Shown piece by piece: positions 40,450 to 52,396 of a stretch of 64,000 bases of DNA. The position numbers were made by a program, and so were the translations under genes. The first letter of the stretch is position 1. Every line of letters starts with the position of its first letter. The DNA is from Parasponia andersonii (Eukaryota; Streptophyta; Magnoliopsida; Rosales; Cannabaceae), in NCBI GenBank assembly GCA_002914805.1, contig JXTB01000101.1, positions 880,640 to 944,639 on the forward strand. The letters run 5' to 3'. The notes beneath the pieces were generated by a model. That model searched no databases. It saw only the letters and a list, made by a program, of their open reading frames with translations, and was not told the DNA's origin.

Positions 40450-43400
40450 GACATAAATCAAAGTACAACCTCAAGTAGAAAGTTAAACAAATGAGGATAC
40501 TTTTCATACATATTGGTCTTAAGTTCCCAAGTTACTTCTTCTTCTTTGTGGTATTCCCAAAGGACCTTGACAAGCGGTATCTTTCTATTACAAAGCACCT
40601 TGAGTTCTCTCCCCAGTATTCAAACTGGTTACTCCTCATAAGTCACATTCTCTTAGATATGTACTTCTATATACTGGACAATGTGAGATGGGTCAGGTAT
40701 GTACTTCCTGAGCATTGAAATATAGAATACATTGAGTACTCGAGCCAACTGCGGTGGTAGATCCAGACGAAAAGCAACAGACCTAATTCTTTCAGTAATT
40801 TCGAATGGTCTAATGTACCTTGGAGCTAACTTCCATTTAACTCCAAATCTTGTGACTCCACGCATTGGCTTAACTTTCAAGAATACCATGTCACCAATGT
40901 CAAACTCTACCTCGCATCTTGAGGTGCCAGCATAGCTTTTCTGGAGGCTTTGAACAACCTTGAGTTTCTCTATGATCTTGTTAACTTTCTCGGTAGTCTC
41001 TTGTACTAGCTCAGGCCCAAGAGTAACACGCTCCTCTACATCAGCCCAACATAAGGGTGATCTACAGGGTCTCCCATATAGTACCTCATATGGAGCCATA
41101 TCAAGACTAGTTTGGTAGCTGTTGTTGTAAGCAAACTCCACCAATGACAGATGATCATCCCAACTTCTACCAAAATCTAGTATACATGAGCGAAGTATGT
41201 CATCTAGGATCTATATAGTCCTCTCAGATTGGCCATATGTCTGAGGATGATAAGCTGTACTAAGATTCAATTCTGTTCCCAAAGATCTCTGCAATCTCTA
41301 GAACTTTGATATAAATCTTGGATCTCTATCAGAAACTATGCTCGATGGTACCCCATGTAAGCAAACAATATTATCCACATAAAGATGACTAAGTAGGGTG
41401 CGTGAAAAGTCAATCCTGATCGGTATGAAGTGTGCGGTCTTTGTCATTCGATCAACTATCGCCCAAACAGCGTCATTCTTTCTTTGAGGCTTTGGTAGGC
41501 CTGTTATAAAATCCATGGTGATTTTATCCCATTTCCATTCCAGAATAGGTAAGGCTGAAGTAGTCCAGCTGGCCTCTGGTGTTCTGCCTTGAATTGCTGA
41601 CAAGTCATACACTTAGCCACAAAAGTAGCTACCTCTTATTTCATGCCTTTCTGTAGTACTGCCTCTTCATATCATGGTACATCTTAGTGCTACCAGGATG
41701 TACTGCGAACTTATACTTATGAGCCTCAGTCAGAATAGTTTCTCTAAGATAAGGATTATTGGCTATAATTAGCCTTCCATTGAAAAGCACAAACCCTTTT
41801 TTATTGGTACTCCAGCCATCTAACTGCTCACCATTCTGAAGTTGGTTCCAGACTGCTCTCAATTCTTGATCTTGCCATTGACTTTGTTGTGCTATCTGGA
41901 GGAGTGATGGTATAGCCACAATATTGTTGATACTAGCAGTCATCTCATTTTTGCTATACTCCAAGTTGTAGTCACTAATGGTAACTGAATTCTTCCAATC
42001 TTCTGTCAACGAAGAAAATACGCTATGAGACTTTCTACTCAAAGCATCAGCTACAACATTAGCTTTTCCAGGATGATACTGAAGTTCGAAGTCATAGTCC
42101 TCCATATACTCAACCCATCTTCTCTGTCTTAAGTTCAGGTCTCGTTGAGTAAATAGATACTTCAAACTCTTATGGTCTGAATAAATCTCAAACTTCACAC
42201 CATACATATAGCATCTCCATATCTTAAGAGCAAAGATCACAACTGCTAACTCTAGATCATGAGTGGGGTAGTTCTTCTCATGTGACTTCAACTAAAGGGA
42301 AGCATAAGCTACTACCTTGCCATTCTGCATTAAGACACATCCCAATCTTGAACCAGAAGCATCGGTATATACCACATAAGGTTCATTACTGCTAAGAACA
42401 GTAAGAACAGATGCAGTTGTTAATCTCCTATTCAATTCCATGAAAGCTACTTTACAATCATCATCCTATACAAACTTGACATTCTTTCTTCTCAACTTTG
42501 TCAAAGGCATTGCAATTTTCGAGAAATTCTCAACAAAGCGGCGGTAGTAACCCGCTAGACCAAGAAAACTTCTTATCTCAGTTACATTCTTTAGTCTTTC
42601 CCATCCTAGAACAGATTCTACCTTGGAAGGGTCAATAGAAATTCCTTCACGAGATATAACATGCCCTAAGAATTTTACTTCCGTCATCCAGAAGTCACAC
42701 TTGGATCTCTTGGCATAAAGTTGATGATCTCACAAGGTCTGAAGCACAATTCTCAAGTACTTAGCATATTCTTCTTGAGTTTCAGAATAGATTAAGATTT
42801 CATCGATGAAGACAACCATAAACCGATTTAAATAAGGCCTGAAAATTCTATTCATAAGGTCCATGAACACTGCTGGAGCATTAGTCAGACCAAATGGCAT
42901 AACTAGGAACTTAAAGTGACTGTGAATACAGTTTTCGACATGTCTTCTTCTCTGATCTTTAATTGATGATAATCAGATCGGAGATCAATCTTGGAAAAGA
43001 ATCTTGATCCACCCAGTTGATCAAACAATTCATCAATTCTTGGCAAGTGATATTTTTTCTTTACTGTTAGCTGATTTAATTTTCTGTAATCCACACAAAA
43101 CCGAAACGTTCTATCAACTTTCTTGGCAAATAGAACAGGAGTACCCCATGGAGAGGTACTACTCCTAATGAATCTCTTTGATAAAAGATCATCCAGCTAA
43201 CTTCTCAACTTAGTCATTTCCACTGGAGTAATGCGATAGGCTGGAATAGAAGCTGGCTGAGCACCGGGAATCAAATCAATGCAGAATTCGATCTCCTTAT
43301 CAGGTGGTCGCCCCAGTAAATCCTCGGGAAAAACATCTGGAAACTCGCTAACTACTGATATCCAAGGGTACTAATCGGCTGTTCCCATCTCACCATCGAT

Positions 43401-43845
43401 GGCAAATAAATTCCCATAGCACTCTAGCTTCTTCCTTCCACCAATGCATGCTTTCATAATAGAACTCGGTTTCAAAGGATTCAAGTGAGCTTGGTAAACA
43501 ATAGGATGCCCATTCTTTGGAAAGAGAGTCACTCTCTTGTTAAAACAGTCAACAGTCACTCCGTACTTGGATAGCTAATCTATACCGAGAATCACATCAA
43601 ATTATTGCAAAGGCAACACAACTAAATCTGCTAGTAGCTTTCTACCATCAATCACAACAAGACAACCATGACAGATAGTAGAAACATCGATAACTCTACC
43701 CATAGGTGTTCCCAAAGTCAATACATGGTGTAACATAGAACATTCAAATCCCAAAATTTGAGCAAACAACATGGAGATGAAAGAATGGGAAGCAACGGTA
43801 TCGAATAAGACATGAGCCCAAGAATGAGCAATAAGAATCATACCA
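40450..43845 (-). pseudogene. Decayed pol of Tekay-like element
   Basis: On the minus strand: protease with VLFDTVASHSFIS near 43810-43770 (the usual D-[ST]-G is D-T-V); reverse transcriptase with [20 protein letters not shown] (43090-43035), MPFGLTNAP and FIDE (42799-42810, usually FIDD); RNase H with YTDASGSRLG and [12 protein letters not shown]; integrase with MDFITGLPKPQ and VSDRDPRF (41610-41300); then GDMVFLKVKPMRGV and, near 40650-40490, a chromodomain-like stretch (IPLVKVLWEYHKEEEVTWE). Many in-frame stops interrupt it, especially between 41640 and 41150. The chromodomain and gypsy layout place it among chromoviruses; Tekay/Del is the best fit from memory. Confidence 0.92.
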
Positions 43846-44039
43846 TCAGTAATACCTCTATCAGTGTGGTCATGAGTCTTGTCTACCTCTACAACCGCAT
43901 AAGCTTGACCAGAAGCTTTGCCCTTTCCCTTGTTCCTTCTTCCTTGACCAGGGTGACTGTTACTAGTTCCTGGATCGGTACTGGCATATCCACGCTCTCC
44001 TTGGTTTCCAGAACTTTATGGAGTCTGGAAATTCTGAGT

Positions 44040-44916
44040 ATAGCCTTGGTTATAGCCTGAACCTTGGGGCCTATACTGGTGTTAGTACTGAGAACCATAA
44101 GGTTCCTGATAAGGAGTGGAAGTGAATGTCTGAGACTGGATATGAGATTGCACTGGTCTCGTTTGATTGCCCTGAAAAGGAGCTGAGGTACTCTGACTTC
44201 CCTGTGATCCTCCTTGAGACAACGGAATGATCTCTTGTTGCTAACCGATCATTAAGAAAAGCCTCAGCGTTTTGGGTTGCAGTAACTAAGTCAACCAGAT
44301 TGCTGAAGGGGTTGAATCACAATCTTTTCTAAGATGGCTGGTCTCAAAGCGTCCATGAACTTGACAATCTGGAGGGTAGGGTCCAGCCCGGGTGCATAAG
44401 CATACTGTGCCAACTCAATAAACCGCACATAATACTCATTCACCGTCATGTCACCCTGCTTGAGCCGTTCATACTCTCTAATCATAGCAGCTCTATGACT
44501 AGCATTAACATAATGACTCCTGAATAATCTCTCAAAGGCTTCCCAAGTCATGTCAGTCATGTTCTGGGTTAACTTAATTGTCTCCCACCAATTAATAGCT
44601 CCATCAATCAGCTTATAAGTGACAAATATTACTTGGAACTCTGCTGGCATCCCAATAGTTATGAAGGTCCTCTTGACATCTCTAACCATCTCTCAACTAA
44701 GGTAGAATCAAGTCTCCCATCGAATGATGGTGGATTGAGCTTCATGAAGTCCTTGAAGAAACTAGCTTGATGGGCCTCAGGGTTTCGTTCCGTCCTCAGA
44801 CTCGATAATGCTCATAAAGCATTATATAAGTTGGCCAGAGGGTTAGGGGTTTGCTGTTGTGGTGGAGGTGTTTCAGCCCTAGGCTCTTGCCTCGGTATTC
44901 TTCTCTTCGGAGGCAT
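44040..44916 (-). pseudogene. Decayed gag of Tekay-like element
   Basis: An ATG at 44916 opens a basic, Pro/Gln-rich N-terminus (MPPKRRIPRQ) that meets a TGA after about 34 codons. The capsid-like core is at 44689-44291, with AINWWETIK, WEAFERLFRSHY and RLKQGDMTVNEYYVRF. Downstream, toward the protease, the reading is broken and Gln/Ser-rich, and no intact zinc knuckle was found. Gag normally forms the particle; this copy cannot. Confidence 0.85.
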
Positions 44917-45021
44917 TATAGTTTTGTATTCATATGCCAAAGTGTTAGCGAGATAGTGACGCAAATACTTTTGAAAAAGAAGTCACAATCTAGTCTAATG
45001 GTGTGAGGTAATAAAACCTCT

Positions 45022-45033
45022 GCTCTGATACCA
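45022..45033 (-). other. Primer-binding site of Tekay-like element
   Basis: On the minus strand TGGTATCAGAGC follows the 5' LTR by about 9 bases. It complements the 3' end of plant initiator tRNA-Met, the usual primer for chromoviruses. Confidence 0.88.
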
Positions 45034-45042
45034 AAATCTTTC

Positions 45043-46958
45043 TGTCACGATCCAAACCCCGGGCCAGTGGCAGAAAAGGAATTTCACATATGAAAATTCA
45101 TAATTTATTTTATAAAATTTTAGAAACTTCAATTTTTCGGAAAAAATGACAGCTAGTTTAAACAACAGCTTCTATAACAGTTTATAAAAATAATTTAAAA
45201 TATAAATTCCCATAATTTGTGATCACCACTAGACATAGACTGCTAATAATAGTAAATAAACATACACGTGCATCGTCATCACAAAAAGGCATAATAAGAA
45301 ATGCAGGCTAAATCCAAAGTGTGAGCCTTAAATATTATTATAAATTCAAGGTGAGTATCTAAGTAATTACCAACCATAAAACTAGGATAAACTTCTTCTT
45401 AGATTACTCTACCCCGAAGTTGTCCAAGTCATACAGTAAATCACCTGAGAAGGGAAAGAAAAGAGGTGAGCATTCACATGCTTAGTAGGAATTTCAATTA
45501 CCCTTTTTGATATGAATGCAACTCTTCAAACCTGCATAGTTAGCACTTTTCCAAAATCTATTTATAAAATAAGTTTGCAAAGTAATCAAGATCATAAGTA
45601 ATCATGTTCATTATTATACATATAATAAATCAACCAAGTACAAGTATATACATGAGCTCTCATCCTCTCATCACAGTTCTCTAATACCTCTGTAACAGAA
45701 GTACCCAGTATCCTGATACTACCCAGAGGTGTGTCAGCAAATCCTGTGTAGGGGCCTAGGTCTCTCACCTAGCGCTGTAGCAATTCGCCAGCGATCTAAA
45801 TACCATGATGCTAAAATAGAACTCAAGTACGTGATCCTATGATATGTATAACATGTCATAGAGTGTGTAATAATCATGCATCAAGTATATTAAGAAATCA
45901 TATTTTAATACTCATTTGGTATTATTCTGGGATTTGCAGAAAATCGGATAGCATAACGGCCATATTTTCCCAAAACCAAAATTTTAAACCTACATAAAAA
46001 CCATACAATCCAATCCCAAAACAATCCAATATATCTCAACAGTTCACAATCTTATCAATTATCCAATCAAACCAATTAAATCTATTAAAATCGACAATTT
46101 TAAGAAATGGGTCATAATGCACATTTTTATCAAAATAAGAATAAAAACTTGGTACTTGAACCCCTACCTCACTAGAATAGTGATAACACGCCAATAGGTC
46201 CTCAAGGTGCCGTTGAACGATCACTCGAAGGATTAGGAACCAATTCCAAGCCCTCGATCACTCACTTGTGAAAAATTAACTCCTCAACGGATCTTCAAAT
46301 AAACAAACAGACCTCTTTACTGAACTCCTAGCACCCAAAATAGCTAGATTAGATATATTATTCAACCAATTCGGATCCGCGCCGACACCGGAAAAGTGTC
46401 ATACAAAACGAGACAAAATCTAAGCCGTTAGATATGGTTTTTCGTGCCGATCACCAAATATAGTCAATATATATATATATATCAAACTTCACTATATTCT
46501 GAGTATATTCAAAAAATGACATCAAAAACAAAATCTAACAGTTGGATCAAAAGTCAAACTCGAGTTCAAAAATACACAAAAATGATAACTTTTAATCCGG
46601 GCAAAATGGGATCGTGTAACATATACCTTGAGATTCCTCTTGACAATACGAACCCAACGAGCCCAAGAACACGACTTGAAACGGCCCGAAACGATGCCGA
46701 AAATTCAAAGTCCTCTGCGGCCCAAAATAGCGTTTCTCGACGACGGGAGGCTAGACGGTGGCTGTGGGCGGGCGGCACGGGAATTGGCGGCGTGGGGAAG
46801 CTCCGCCGGTCGTTGGCGGGGCGCGACGATGTCCGGCGGTGTGTCTCGGCTGAGCTTGGTCCTTCAGCGGCTCAACGAGAAAGAGAGAGCAAAGAGAGAG
46901 AGAGAGCGGTGTGTCTCGGCTGAGCTTGGTCCTTCAGCGGCTCGACGAGAAAGAGAGA

Positions 46959-47003
<45 letters not shown>

Positions 47004-47071
47004 CTTTTTTTTAAAAAAAAAAATTTGGTCAAATGACCCTTTGACCCTTGATAAAAAAACAAGATTTTACA
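45043..47071 (-). repeat. 5' LTR of Tekay-like element
   Basis: It is 2,029 bp and close to its partner along its length by eye. It carries its own 70-bp tandem duplication (46837-46906 and 46907-46976, starting CGGTGTGTCTCGGCTGAGC) next to a GA tract, which the other LTR lacks. Confidence 0.92.
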
Positions 47072-47458
47072 GGACTAGTGACGGAGGCTCCTGGCGACAC
47101 TGCGAGCTCGCGCCGGGTGGTCGGCGGACCGGACGACGGTAAGAGGCGGCTGCTGCGGCAGTCATCTCCTTCGGCCAAGAGAGAGAACCGAGAGCAAGGG
47201 AGAGAGAGTCGGGGGGAAGGAGAGAGAGAGAGAGTGGGAGAGAGTGTCCACGTAGGGGAATAAATGAGACTGTGCAATTTAAATAAAAAAAATTGAACTA
47301 TAGTCCATATTCTCCAAAACACTTTGAAACTAGTTCCTCAAAAATTGAAATTTAGTCCTTCAGTACAAACTTTTGTAAATTAACTCTGCTATTATTTTAT
47401 TTAAAAAATTGGTAAAATTTCGAAATTATCCTAAAAAATTCTGAGTTTTTACAAATAG

Positions 47459-48400
47459 TACTCTTGAACACCTTTGGGATGACACAGATTAGAAAAGCAC
47501 ACCATTTTTTCGCAAGAACAATATTCATCGATCGTTCAGAAAACCATGCATCCACCTGATGAATTCAATTCAGCCATGCTAAAGATGACTGAACTGGCGT
47601 AAGAGAACCCCAAAATCAATCACAGACGCGAGGTCACAGGGAAGGAAGGCCCAGTGAGGATTCGAGCCCCACTCAATTTTACATATTTCTTATAAATATT
47701 TTGAACTTAAAATATACACGATTCCCGCACAAAAATAGACAATATAAAATAGACAACGTATATAATTTTATTGCCCAGTTAGCGGATAAAAATTCTAGCT
47801 TGAACAAAAATAGCTTGTCTTGTTGAGAACACCATGCCATTATATGTAAATATATGTATCATTGACAATCCATTTGTTTTTTTCAGAGCAAAAAAAAAAA
47901 AAGGGACAATCCATTTTTTTTAAAGGAAAATTAAAATCTATATTATTCAAATGGGAGCGTATCGTAAAAAAAGAATATGGGTATATTAGTCCAAATTAAA
48001 TAATGAGATATCAGTAGACCAACATTCAAATTAATTTGTACGTGGACAACAATAATAGTGTGTCTCAGATAATCTGACACTAACGAAAAATTCTCTAGAT
48101 ATTGATCATCAAATTCATATATACAAATGCTCTCAAGACAAGACAATTAGCAATTAATTAAGTAGCTATATATATAGGATCTCATGTACAAGAAGACAAA
48201 AGGAATCGCTTTAATTTGTCCACTTATATATATGAACTTGATCGATCGAGCAGTATTTCTTTAATTTGTTTTACTGTCCTTCGGCGTACGTTCCGATAGA
48301 AGAGGGGGAACAATGGATCATCGATAAAACAAAACAAGAGACTACGTACGTAAACATGTTTCGATATATATATATATATATATATTCCATGCACGAGACT
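47459..48400. other. AT-rich spacer
   Basis: No gene was recognised. It has several T- and A-runs and a (TA)n run near 48366-48383. Confidence 0.5.
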
Positions 48401-48403
48401 AGT

Positions 48404-48463
48404 CACGTGGGCCTAGCAGCCGCAAATGGACACGTGGTAAAATGTTGTCCTTTGGGGCACGTG
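48404..48463. promoter_or_regulatory. Cluster of three G-box (CACGTG) motifs
   Basis: CACGTG occurs at 48404-48409, 48431-48436 and 48458-48463, with regular spacing of 27 bases start to start. CACGTGG and CACGTGT contexts fit bZIP (ABF/AREB) or bHLH sites. The cluster lies about 2.04 kb upstream of the NCED start codon, with no other gene seen between. Role is inferred from position and motif. Confidence 0.6.
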
Positions 48464-48589
48464 TTATAGTGGGACACTTAGAAAGTCTCACTCCCGCACG
48501 CTCCCTTCAGCTGATCATGACTCGCGCAAATATAATACAAAACTCATATCGACAGAATTTAAAGTGAGAGAAAGAGATGAGAAAGCCAG

Positions 48590-48800
48590 GGGCGGGGGTT
48601 GCTAGGTGGCTAGGTTGCGGAGACTTGGGAATGACGAGTGACATCGTGGGAACCCATATGCCCGCATCTGATCCACTGCGGGCAATGTGAACGGCACCGC
48701 GAGACTACTACCCGGTCTACAGTTTGATCGAACCCCAATGCATGCAATGCACGTTCTTATCTTGTGTAGTGTGCGTGCCATATTCTTACTTGGCATCACT
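48590..48800. promoter_or_regulatory. GC-richer block with RY motif, possible distal NCED element
   Basis: This block stands out from AT-rich flanks and contains the palindromic RY motif TGCATGCA (48739-48746), a site type bound by B3 factors such as ABI3, FUS3 and LEC2 in seeds. A small ORF on the minus strand has no protein features. Regulation is inferred only. Confidence 0.35.
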
Positions 48801-50290
48801 CAAGTCCTAGTGATAATGGTAGTAATAGTGGTAATTTATATTTTTTTTAAAGTTAAATATTAATTTTGACCCTTGCAAAGTTTAAAATGTAATTGTATCA
48901 CTTAAGATATAACAAATTGTAAAAATATAAAGTATAAAAATATAATTTTGAAAGTGCTTAAAAATCGATATACCAAGTGTATAACCCAGTAGTAGGGTTC
49001 CGCACCTATATTATGAGAATGATGTTTGCATAATAATTCGTTTGTTATCATTATCTATAGTATGAGTGGATCCCACGTGCTATTAGTGATTGAAATTTCT
49101 GATTTGAGGAAAAAAAAAAAAAAAAAGACATTGTAGTTTGGCATGATAGACTTATGATCTTGGTGTCGATCGGTTTCTACGACTTCAGTCTAAATAAATC
49201 TACGTAAGTATGTTGGTAACTAGAATACTAGATGTTCTCTTCTTCACTAATCTTTTATTATATTATTTTTGGGTGGCGTGAATGTGTTTGCATATCGAGA
49301 AGAGAGATGACAAGAAGACAAGTACTGCGTACCAATAAACATACGAAAGGACTATTTGGTATTGCTGTGAGAGAATTTATGATTCTAATAAATCTCGAAG
49401 TAGAAGCTAAAAGGTGGTTAGATGTTTTAGCTTCTCAAAATTGCTGCCAAAAGCGGTTGGTTTCGTGGCAATCACTTCTGAAATATGATCTTGCTAAACA
49501 GTCTACTTCCAAATGTAGGTTTTTTAGACTACAAACTATATGAAATAATCGGACATAAAGTACTATGTTTATTAAACACCAATGTTGTTGCTGAAATTAT
49601 TCTATAGTTAGACTTAGAATCTGTAAAAAGTGCATGGTCTTAGAACTTAGATGACCGCCTTGATGACTTTATTCTTGAACCGCTTTTGTTTGAGGTATCT
49701 CATCAACTTATATTCACCACCAGTATAGCGTAATTAATTGATGCTATAAAATAGTTTCTTTTCTGTCCTAATCGGCCTCTCAATTTCTGAAACCCTGAAC
49801 CCTAATGCTTATAGTATCATCTTATATTAAAAGCTGCCGTCAAAATAGCTTATAAATTCAACGTGAAAGGATTATTAATAATAAAATACTTAGGTTTAAT
49901 TTAGAGCAATAGTAAAATCAAAATTGCTACGAAGATCATATTATATATATGAAATTGTTATGGCACGAACGCATTACCCGTAAGATATTACCATTAATTC
50001 AGAATTCCAACTTTCACCATATATATGGTCTTCATACAGAATTCTACCTTTATATAGTCTCATGTTTTTTTTTTTCTTATAATCTCGTTTACAATTAATT
50101 ATTTCCCTTTGGGTAAGTTTTTATTTTTTTTTTATTTTTATACATATATTTTTTCCTTATTGACTAGAAAATTAAATAAAAAGCAATCCAACTTATAAAT
50201 GTCACAATCATGATGCCCAGCTAGCTATAGAAATAATCAATAATGCCTTTGATTGAAACGATCTTTTCTAGAAAACGCATCATTCATCAA
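48801..50290. other. AT-rich upstream spacer of NCED gene
   Basis: No coding or RNA gene was recognised between the GC-richer block and the proximal NCED promoter. Confidence 0.5.
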
Positions 50291-50295
50291 CCTAT

Positions 50296-50302
50296 ACGTG
50301 TC
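50296..50302 (+). promoter_or_regulatory. Proximal ABRE-like ACGTGTC
   Basis: ACGTGTC lies 111 bases before the TATA box of the NCED gene, a common place for an ABA-response element. Confidence 0.5.
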
Positions 50303-50412
50303 TAACCCACCTCTCTTCTAATTATATCTTCTCTAATTTGCTGGCAATAATCCCACTTCATTATACCTTCCTACTCTTATTCGTTCCACTTTTATTTTTC
50401 TTTTTCTTTTTC

Positions 50413-50420
50413 TATATAAA
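50413..50420 (+). promoter_or_regulatory. TATA box of NCED gene
   Basis: TATATAAA lies 87 bases before the ATG. A CT-rich leader (TCTCTCTCTCTC near 50470) follows, typical of plant 5' UTRs. Confidence 0.8.
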
Positions 50421-50506
50421 TACATACAACAAGCCACGATTCAACTCCACCTAGCTGCCATATTCATATCTCTCTCTCTCTTATTTCTCTCTCGCTAATT
50501 TCAGCC

Positions 50507-52396
50507 ATGCAAGCCTCTTTGCACTTCACCACCACTCCGAAATCCATCACTACTACTAGACTCAAAAATCACAATTTTCCAACTCAAATTCGTAAACCCA
50601 CTTCGAAAAACTCAAATTTCTTATCATTAATAACATGTAAAATCCTCATTAATCCTTCTGATCATAAGAAAACTCTCACCTGGAAAACCATTAAACCGGC
50701 GCCATTATTGGCTCCACCTCCATTGGAAATTATTACAAAACCATCACCCAAACCCAAACCAGCTGAACCCGATTCCGGGGCATTAACTACCCTGAACCCG
50801 GTCCAGAAGCTAGCAGCCTCGGTGCTAGACACTATTGAGAGTTCGCTGATAGAGCGGTTGGAGAAAGACCATCAACTACCCAAAACAGTTGACCCGGCTG
50901 TTCAGTTATCCGGAAACTTCGCTCCGGTTCAGGAGTGTCCGGTTCATCAGGGGATTAGGGTGGTTGGCCAAATCCCGGCCTGCTTACGTGGCGTTTACTT
51001 AAGGAACGGAGCTAATCCGCTGTACGCGCCCTCAGGTGGGCACCACCTGTTCGATGGGGACGGCATGATACACGCGGTGATGCTTGAAGCCGCTAACCGA
51101 GCCAGCTACAGCTGTAGGTTCACGCGCACGAGCCGGCTCGAGCAAGAGGCCAAGCTGGGTCGGCCAGTTTTTCCCAAGCCGATTGGGGAGCTTCATGGCC
51201 ACTCCGGCTTGGCTCGGCTCGCGCTGTACTTGGCTCGAGCCAGTATCGGCTTAGTCGACGCGTCAAGGGGCAGCGGCGTGGCTAACGCGGGGCTCGTTTA
51301 TTTTAACGGCCGGTTGTTGGCAATGTCCGAGGATGATCTTCCGTACCACGTTAAGATCAAGGGTGATGGTGATCTCGAGACGATTGAAAGGTTCGATTTC
51401 GATGATCAGCTTCACTGTCCCATGATTGCGCATCCCAAGGTGGACCCGGTCACGGGTGAGCTCCACACGCTGAGCTACGACGTTGTGAAGAGGCCGTACC
51501 TTAAGTACTTCAGGTTCGACACCAGTGGGAAAAAGACACGTGACGTGGGAATCACGCTGGAGCAACCTACAATGGTACATGACTTTGCCATAACAAGAAA
51601 CCATGTTGTGGTTCCGGACCACCAAGTGGTTTTCAAGTTATCCGAAATGATTCGGGGCGGGTCACCTGTTGTTTACGACCGAGACAAGACCGCTCGGTTC
51701 GGTGTTTTTCCCAAAACCGAAGTTGACGGGTCGGCTATTGAGTGGATTGACGTGGAGAATTGTTTTTGCTTTCACTTATGGAATGCATGGGAGGAAAATT
51801 CGGCCAATGGTGACAAGACAATTGTCGTCATCGGGTCTTGTATGAACCCGCCCGATTCGATTTTTAACGAGACCGAAAATGAACCGCTTCGAAGTGAATT
51901 AACCGAGATCCGACTCAACATGACGACCCGGGATTCGACCCGGCGGGTCATTTTGCCCGGTTTGAATTTGGAGGCCGGGCAAGTGAATAGGCAGCTCCTA
52001 GGTCAGAAGACTAGGTTCGTATACTTGGCCATAGCCGAGCCTTGGCCGAGATGTTCTGGCATTGCCAAGGTGGACTTGGAAACCGGTCGGGTCACCAAAC
52101 ACGTGTATGGGACAGGCCGGTTCGGTGGTGAACCGTTTTACGTGCCCGAAAATAGAAAGAGTGATATTGGAAATAACAAAAGCGAGGGTAGTATTCAAGA
52201 TGACGACGATGGATACCTAGTGGGTTTTGTGACGAATGAGGAGGAGAAAAGGTCAGAATTGGTGGTAGTGAAAGCTTCAAGCATGAAACAAGTGGCTTCG
52301 GTGAGGTTACCATCTAGGGTTCCCTATGGGTTTCATGGAACATTTGTAAGTGAACAAGAATTAGTCGGGCAGGCCAATTTGAGCTCTCCTAGCTAA
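50507..52396 (+). CDS. NCED6: 9-cis-epoxycarotenoid dioxygenase, NCED6-like
   Basis: A single uninterrupted ORF of 629 residues, as expected since NCED genes lack introns. The enzyme cleaves 9-cis-violaxanthin or 9'-cis-neoxanthin in plastids to xanthoxin, the committed step of ABA synthesis. Residues 1-60 are Ser/Thr/Lys/Asn-rich, a likely transit peptide. An amphipathic helix ([20 protein letters not shown], about 99-118) is the family's thylakoid-binding segment. The four iron-binding histidines are present at 309 (IAHPKVD), 358 (MVHDFAIT), 423 ([10 protein letters not shown]) and 610 (YGFHGTFV); the first three sit exactly 11 later than in maize VP14. [17 protein letters not shown] separates it from CCD4, and the ILINP N-terminal motif and C-terminal FVSEQEL resemble Arabidopsis NCED6, a seed/endosperm paralogue. 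A 15-20 residue Asn/Asp-rich insertion near 550-568 makes it slightly long. It appears functional. Confidence 0.95.
   Translation: MQASLHFTTTPKSITTTRLKNHNFPTQIRKPTSKNSNFLSLITCKILINPSDHKKTLTWKTIKPAPLLAPPPLEIITKPSPKPKPAEPDSGALTTLNPVQKLAASVLDTIESSLIERLEKDHQLPKTVDPAVQLSGNFAPVQECPVHQGIRVVGQIPACLRGVYLRNGANPLYAPSGGHHLFDGDGMIHAVMLEAANRASYSCRFTRTSRLEQEAKLGRPVFPKPIGELHGHSGLARLALYLARASIGLVDASRGSGVANAGLVYFNGRLLAMSEDDLPYHVKIKGDGDLETIERFDFDDQLHCPMIAHPKVDPVTGELHTLSYDVVKRPYLKYFRFDTSGKKTRDVGITLEQPTMVHDFAITRNHVVVPDHQVVFKLSEMIRGGSPVVYDRDKTARFGVFPKTEVDGSAIEWIDVENCFCFHLWNAWEENSANGDKTIVVIGSCMNPPDSIFNETENEPLRSELTEIRLNMTTRDSTRRVILPGLNLEAGQVNRQLLGQKTRFVYLAIAEPWPRCSGIAKVDLETGRVTKHVYGTGRFGGEPFYVPENRKSDIGNNKSEGSIQDDDDGYLVGFVTNEEEKRSELVVVKASSMKQVASVRLPSRVPYGFHGTFVSEQELVGQANLSSPS

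Larger units (their letters stand above)
38325..47071 (-). mobile_element. Full-length Tekay-like chromovirus (Ty3/gypsy), decayed
   Basis: The 8,747-bp element runs right to left. Its LTRs are 2,080 bp (38325-40404) and 2,029 bp (45043-47071), both TGTCACGATCC...TTTACA on the plus strand. Flanks are GGACC (38320-38324) and GGACT (47072-47076), a 5-bp duplication with one C/T change. A primer site for initiator tRNA-Met and a polypurine tract are in the right places. Gag and pol are present, with a chromodomain-like C-terminus. Stops and altered catalytic residues make it inactive. Confidence 0.93.
37422..47453 (-). mobile_element. Older solo LTR split by a nested retrotransposon
   Basis: The outer LTR is in two parts, 37422-38324 (starting TGTCACAACCC) and 47072-47453 (ending GTTTTTACA). 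It is flanked by the perfect duplication AATAG (37417-37421 and 47454-47458). Removing the inner element and its 5-bp duplication gives about 1,280 bp. Its left part is homologous to the inner element's LTRs (for example TTTTCCGAGTAT and CCAAAAATGACA near 38050-38075), so both belong to one superfamily. No internal region of its own was seen, hence solo LTR. Confidence 0.85.

Noticed and set aside
46444..47014. ORFs rich in Arg/Glu over the right LTR
   Set aside because: They translate GA-rich low-complexity sequence in a defined LTR.
50507..52396. Calling the dioxygenase CCD4
   Set aside because: The mid-region [11 protein letters not shown] and [10 protein letters not shown] blocks match NCED enzymes and differ from CCD4.
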